From Pseudoalteromonas sp. 3D05 (GTDB lineage: Bacteria; Pseudomonadota; Gammaproteobacteria; Enterobacterales; Alteromonadaceae): 35,980 bases of DNA. Below, in pieces: positions 32,771 to 35,980 of the stretch. Under the pieces are notes generated by a model. The model did no database searches. It was given only the letters and a program-made list of their open reading frames with translations, and was not told the origin of the DNA. The stretch lies in NCBI RefSeq assembly GCF_002723455.1, contig NZ_PDUS01000003.1, forward strand, positions 1 through 35,980. Direction: 5' to 3'. Every line of letters begins with the position of its first letter. Position 1 is the stretch's first letter. Made by a program: the position numbers and the translations under genes.

Positions 32771-33631
32771 ATGAAGTTGATAGCGAAAATCTTGGTTTTG
32801 GTAGGCACAGTGCTTGGCTCTGTGAATATCTCATTTGCTCAACCGTCAGAAGGTGAATCAAATCAGGAAATCGCCATTGAACAATGGCATGTAAGTTTGA
32901 ATGCTGGATTTGGTGTTATGACAAATCCTTTAAAAGGTGGGTCAAATCTACCTTTAGTGTTAATACCTGAGGTTGCTTATTATGCTGAACATCTTTTTTT
33001 TGATAATGGCCGACTAGGTTATACTCTTAACCCTGACTCTTCCCACGTTATTAATTTTGTATCTGAGCTTAATCCTGAAACGCGTTTTTTTGTCGATTGG
33101 CATCCAGCAAATATATTTGCTTTATCCTCATCTAATTCATTTATTACCTCCTCATCCGTAGAGTTCAAAGAGCAACAGCCAAAACTAGAAGTAAATGATC
33201 TTGATAAGCGTAAATGGGCACTTGATGCAGGTCTGAGTTACCATTACATTTATGGAAAACATGTTTTCTCTGCTCAAGCTCTGTCTGATGTATCTGGTGT
33301 TCATAAGGGATGGCGTAGTGCGCTACAGTGGCAAATGTCGCATAGAATTGGTGAGGTATATGTTAAACCAAGCCTTGGCATTTGGTACAAGTCGTCACAA
33401 TTAAATGATTATTTCTATGGGGTGAGTAAAAAAGAAAACCCAATTGAAGCAATTGCAGTTGGTAGTAGCTTGCAGCCTTATGCTAAAATAGACGCCCGTT
33501 GGCCTCTGAGTGAGGTGAATTCTGTGCGTTTTCATCTGGCTTACTATGATTATTCAGTCTCAGCAGACAGCCCGTTGTTCGAAAAATCGTATTCTATGAC
33601 TGCTTTTTTAGGATTTAATCATATTTTTTAA
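32771..33631 (+). CDS. MipA/OmpV-family outer-membrane protein
   Basis: The 286-residue protein has a signal peptide (about 1-23, ending SFA-Q) and a beta-barrel-like remainder: WHVSLNAGFGVMTNPLKGGSNLPLVLIPEVAYYAEHLFFDNGRLGYTL (in parts), LSYHYIYGKHVFSAQALSDVSGVHKGW, and a final strand ending in Phe (SMTAFLGFNHIF). This fits the MipA/OmpV fold, whose members scaffold murein enzymes or respond to envelope conditions. The start has no good ribosome site; TATTATACC and a hairpin AATAGCTTGCTATT (32719-32732) lie before it. The next gene starts one base after its stop, so it is the first gene of a likely four-gene operon. The family is well supported, its job here is not. Confidence 0.85.
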   Translation: MKLIAKILVLVGTVLGSVNISFAQPSEGESNQEIAIEQWHVSLNAGFGVMTNPLKGGSNLPLVLIPEVAYYAEHLFFDNGRLGYTLNPDSSHVINFVSELNPETRFFVDWHPANIFALSSSNSFITSSSVEFKEQQPKLEVNDLDKRKWALDAGLSYHYIYGKHVFSAQALSDVSGVHKGWRSALQWQMSHRIGEVYVKPSLGIWYKSSQLNDYFYGVSKKENPIEAIAVGSSLQPYAKIDARWPLSEVNSVRFHLAYYDYSVSADSPLFEKSYSMTAFLGFNHIF

Positions 33632-33632
33632 T

Positions 33633-34019
33633 ATGAAGTATCTACAATATACCCTTTGCGTCTTTGCTTTGGTCGGTTGGCCGTTACAGGCTAAGGCTAC
33701 AAAAGATATGCTCAATGTATCACCAAAAGTCTGTGTGGTTTCCGAACAACAAGATATCTGTGATCTTAATTTAAAGTTTACATTGTCGTTGCCTAAAAAA
33801 ATGGATGTTTGTTTATATGAACAAAATCAGCAGTTGCAATGTTGGCAGCAAGTTAAAGTTGCAAGTTTTAATTATAAAGCGCATGTTCATATTAAGACCC
33901 TATACTCCCTGCACAACCCTCATACGGATGAACAGATAGCAACGGCAAGTATTGACGTACAAAGTACGCGCGCCAAAACAACACGACGTAGGCTTCGTTC
34001 TCCGTGGAGCTTTTTTTAA
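33633..34019 (+). CDS. Small exported DUF3019-family protein
   Basis: The 128-residue protein has a signal peptide (about 1-20) and four Cys residues, in VCVVSEQQDICDL and DVCLYEQNQQLQCW, which likely form two disulfides in the periplasm. It ends with RRLRSPWSFF, a basic run then an aromatic tail. This pattern (paired Cys, CL...CW, basic C-terminus) is that of DUF3019. It starts one base after the MipA/OmpV stop and lies 14 bp before the response regulator, so a role as sensor partner of the two-component system is plausible but unproven. Confidence 0.82.
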   Translation: MKYLQYTLCVFALVGWPLQAKATKDMLNVSPKVCVVSEQQDICDLNLKFTLSLPKKMDVCLYEQNQQLQCWQQVKVASFNYKAHVHIKTLYSLHNPHTDEQIATASIDVQSTRAKTTRRRLRSPWSFF

Positions 34020-34033
34020 TTCTGGAGCTGCCA

Positions 34034-34726
34034 ATGGCAAAAATATTACTTGTTGAAGATGATTTAGGACTACAGCAATTAACACGAGATTACTTAGAAA
34101 GTAATGGCCTTGAAGTTGCGGTACTTGAGCGCGGCGATGAAGTGTTTGGATATCTAGAAGCAAACCAAGTCGACTTAATGATATTAGATGTGATGCTACC
34201 AGGTAAAGACGGTTTTAGTGTTTGCCGTCAAGTCAGAGATAAATTCAGCTTACCCATTTTAATGCTAACCGCCAAAGGTGAAGACTTTGATCAAGTTATC
34301 GGATTGGAGTTAGGTGCCGATGATTATGTCATTAAACCCGCTGAGCCAAGAGTACTTTTAGCAAGAATCAATGCTTTATTAAGACGTGGACAAGCCACAA
34401 CCAGGCCCTTGGAAGAACTTCAGTTTGGTGATTTAAGTATTGATAAAACAAGCCGTATTGTGCGATTAAATAATAGCGAAATAACTCTCACGTCACATGA
34501 ATTTGAATTACTGTGGTTACTGGCATCAAATGCAGGTGAGGTTTTGAGTCGAGAACATGTACATCAACATATGATAGGCCGTCAGTACGATGGTCTAGAC
34601 CGAACAGTTGATGTTCGTGTATCACGAATTCGTAAAAAATTAGGTGACAGTAGTGATAAACCATATCGTATAAAAACGGTTTGGGGCCAAGGTTACTTAT
34701 TTGTTTCTGATGCATGGGGAATGTAA
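34034..34726 (+). CDS. OmpR-family response regulator (RstA-like)
   Basis: The 230-residue protein has a receiver domain (1-115) with acidic pair Glu8-Asp9-Asp10, phospho-acceptor Asp52 in MILDVMLPGKDG, Thr79 and Lys101 in VIKPAEPR, and a C-terminal winged-helix DNA-binding domain (about 130-228) with LTSHEFELLWLLASNAGEVLSREHV (in parts) and GQGYLF. All phosphorylation residues are present. ATG 34034 has GGAG 6 bp before it; the upstream frame from 34004 lies within the DUF3019 gene and is rejected. Six bases separate its stop from the kinase gene. Confidence 0.94.
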   Translation: MAKILLVEDDLGLQQLTRDYLESNGLEVAVLERGDEVFGYLEANQVDLMILDVMLPGKDGFSVCRQVRDKFSLPILMLTAKGEDFDQVIGLELGADDYVIKPAEPRVLLARINALLRRGQATTRPLEELQFGDLSIDKTSRIVRLNNSEITLTSHEFELLWLLASNAGEVLSREHVHQHMIGRQYDGLDRTVDVRVSRIRKKLGDSSDKPYRIKTVWGQGYLFVSDAWGM

Positions 34727-34732
34727 TCGATA

Positions 34733-35980
34733 ATGGGGAAGCTGTTTGCAAGTTTATATTTGTACATTATAGTTTCCCTTTTTTTGGTTAGTGGCGTAAT
34801 AGAGCAGCTTTGGCCTTACGAAGAAAGTCAGCAACACCTTTCTCTTGATGATGAATTTGGGCGCTCTCTTTGGTTATTAGCACAAACACCAAAAGGTATT
34901 GAACAGGTATCGCATCATTTTGGGGCGACTGTCGTGCTAACCAAAGATGTGGCATTACCTATTACGTATCAAAATGAATTGTCGGAAAAACACTTTATTT
35001 ATCTTTTTGATCAACAGCAACGATTAGTCTGGTATGTCACAATTGATAGTGAGTGCCTACTTCAGGTTGGCCCTATTGATGTGTCAGAGCCCATATTTCC
35101 GTCAGTTTGGCCATACTTCTTATTATTGAGTGTGGTAGGTGTGCCTGTTGGGTTATGGAGCTTTTTGTTGTGGCGAGATTTTTCAAAATTAAGACAAGCT
35201 TGTGAGGCCGTTGATGGCTCTCAAGATTTTCAATTAACAGAGTCGTCGAAGTCTTTCTTTTTACCTATTACTGACACTTTAAGTGCGATGCAGCTTCGCA
35301 TTCAGCACTTATTAACTGCTCAGCAAGAACTAACATCATCTGTATCTCATGAATTCAGAACACCACTAGCACGTTTAAAGTTTGCGTTAGTTATGCTGGA
35401 AGATAAAGTTACTGACGAAAAAGCATTCAATTACATTGATACAATGCAAGCAGACATTTCTGAGCTGGAATCACTTGTGAAAGAGATGCTCGATTACGCT
35501 CGTCTTGATAGCCAAAGGCCGAATATAAAGGTTGAGCAATGTGATTTAGTCGAGTTGACAAACAACGTGATTAAAAAGCTTGATTATGCGACTGATATAA
35601 CGCTTACAACGTCTTTGCCTGCATATTATACCTACACATGCGACGCTCACCTTATTGCACGTAGTATGCAAAACTTAATAGGTAATGCCCTAAAACATGC
35701 TAAAAATCATGTGCATGTGAGCCTTGTAGAAGAGCCAGATACAATAACCATTCATGTAGAAGATGATGGAACAGGTATTGAGTTTGCTCAAAGAGAAGCC
35801 GTGTTTAAGCCGTTTACCCGACTGGATAAGAGTCGGGATAAAAAAACAGGGGGTTTCGGCTTAGGTTTGGCTATAGTTGCAAAAATCATCTCTTGGCACC
35901 AAGGAGATTATTTGGTGTCTGACTCCACTCTAGGTGGTGCGAGGGTGACAATTTATTTACCTAACCTGAACTCTGGTTAA
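34733..35980 (+). CDS. Membrane sensor histidine kinase (RstB/EnvZ-like)
   Basis: The 415-residue kinase has membrane helices at about 5-22 and 126-147 around a roughly 100-residue periplasmic sensor with one Cys (residue 108), then a HAMP-like linker (148-195). The phosphorylated His206 lies in SVSHEFRTPLARLKFALVML, followed by the ATP-binding domain with N-box LIGNALKHAKNH, DDGTGIEF, and GGFGLGLAIVAKI. All catalytic boxes are present. It partners the preceding response regulator. Its stop is the last three bases of the window, so the gene is complete. The signal is unknown but the two exported proteins beside it suggest an envelope cue. Confidence 0.94.
   Translation: MGKLFASLYLYIIVSLFLVSGVIEQLWPYEESQQHLSLDDEFGRSLWLLAQTPKGIEQVSHHFGATVVLTKDVALPITYQNELSEKHFIYLFDQQQRLVWYVTIDSECLLQVGPIDVSEPIFPSVWPYFLLLSVVGVPVGLWSFLLWRDFSKLRQACEAVDGSQDFQLTESSKSFFLPITDTLSAMQLRIQHLLTAQQELTSSVSHEFRTPLARLKFALVMLEDKVTDEKAFNYIDTMQADISELESLVKEMLDYARLDSQRPNIKVEQCDLVELTNNVIKKLDYATDITLTTSLPAYYTYTCDAHLIARSMQNLIGNALKHAKNHVHVSLVEEPDTITIHVEDDGTGIEFAQREAVFKPFTRLDKSRDKKTGGFGLGLAIVAKIISWHQGDYLVSDSTLGGARVTIYLPNLNSG

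Noticed and set aside
1..35980. A defence island, CRISPR array, toxin-antitoxin operon or prophage
   Set aside because: No repeat-spacer pattern, phage structural gene or defence enzyme was seen. RatA-RnfH has toxin-like annotation but is a conserved housekeeping pair, and the single GIY-YIG protein is a common UPF0213 type.

Overview
This window looks like the chromosome of a marine gammaproteobacterium of the Alteromonadales, most likely Pseudoalteromonas or a close relative. I infer this from the low G+C, the conserved gammaproteobacterial gene order (smpB | ratA-rnfH | bamE; divergent ilvC | ilvY; ccmABCDEFGHI), a long SRI-type TonB-dependent receptor, and the families present (DUF3019, MipA/OmpV, YebG, EAL-HDOD). 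No database search was possible. No phage, CRISPR array, rRNA or tRNA was seen.

Layout. (a) 1-553: the 3' end of an IS3-family insertion sequence, cut by the window edge; it stops 12 bp from the next gene. (b) 566-3660, minus strand: a two-gene set, a long FliK-like protein followed by a free FlhB C-terminal-like protein. (c) 3764-11513, plus strand: the complete cytochrome c maturation operon ccmABCDEFGHI, tightly overlapped, with mlaA as the last gene and a bidirectional terminator. (d) 11566-14636: an EAL-HDOD signalling protein and the sodium/proline symporter putP. (e) 14699-16451: SOS-type yebG with a clear LexA box, a ComEA-like exported DNA-binding protein, a small membrane protein and dsbB. 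(f) 16777-20476: a large unknown lipoprotein divergent from fadR (with a likely FadR operator on its own promoter), then a 2-Cys peroxiredoxin. (g) 20540-25350: a TonB receptor, smpB, ratA-rnfH and bamE, with a MITE-like structured intergenic segment between rnfH and bamE. (h) 25470-29928: a GIY-YIG protein, an M28 peptidase overlapping a TPR lipoprotein with an apparent transglutaminase-like Cys-His-Asp triad, and a dCache-type chemoreceptor. (i) 30127-32653: ilvC and its regulator ilvY. (j) 32771-35980: MipA/OmpV - DUF3019 - OmpR-type response regulator - histidine kinase, a compact envelope-sensing cassette whose last stop codon ends exactly at the window edge.

How the genes fit together. 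Much of the window serves the cell envelope and periplasmic redox: heme delivery and thiol reduction (Ccm), disulfide formation (DsbB), phospholipid retrograde transport (MlaA), outer-membrane protein assembly (BamE), a TonB receptor, and a two-component system with two exported partners. The least understood parts, and the best candidates for new biology, are the transglutaminase-like/TPR lipoprotein paired with an M28 peptidase, the MipA-DUF3019-two-component cassette, the 648-residue lipoprotein beside fadR, and two structured intergenic repeats. I did not find a clearly unprecedented defence or mobile system.
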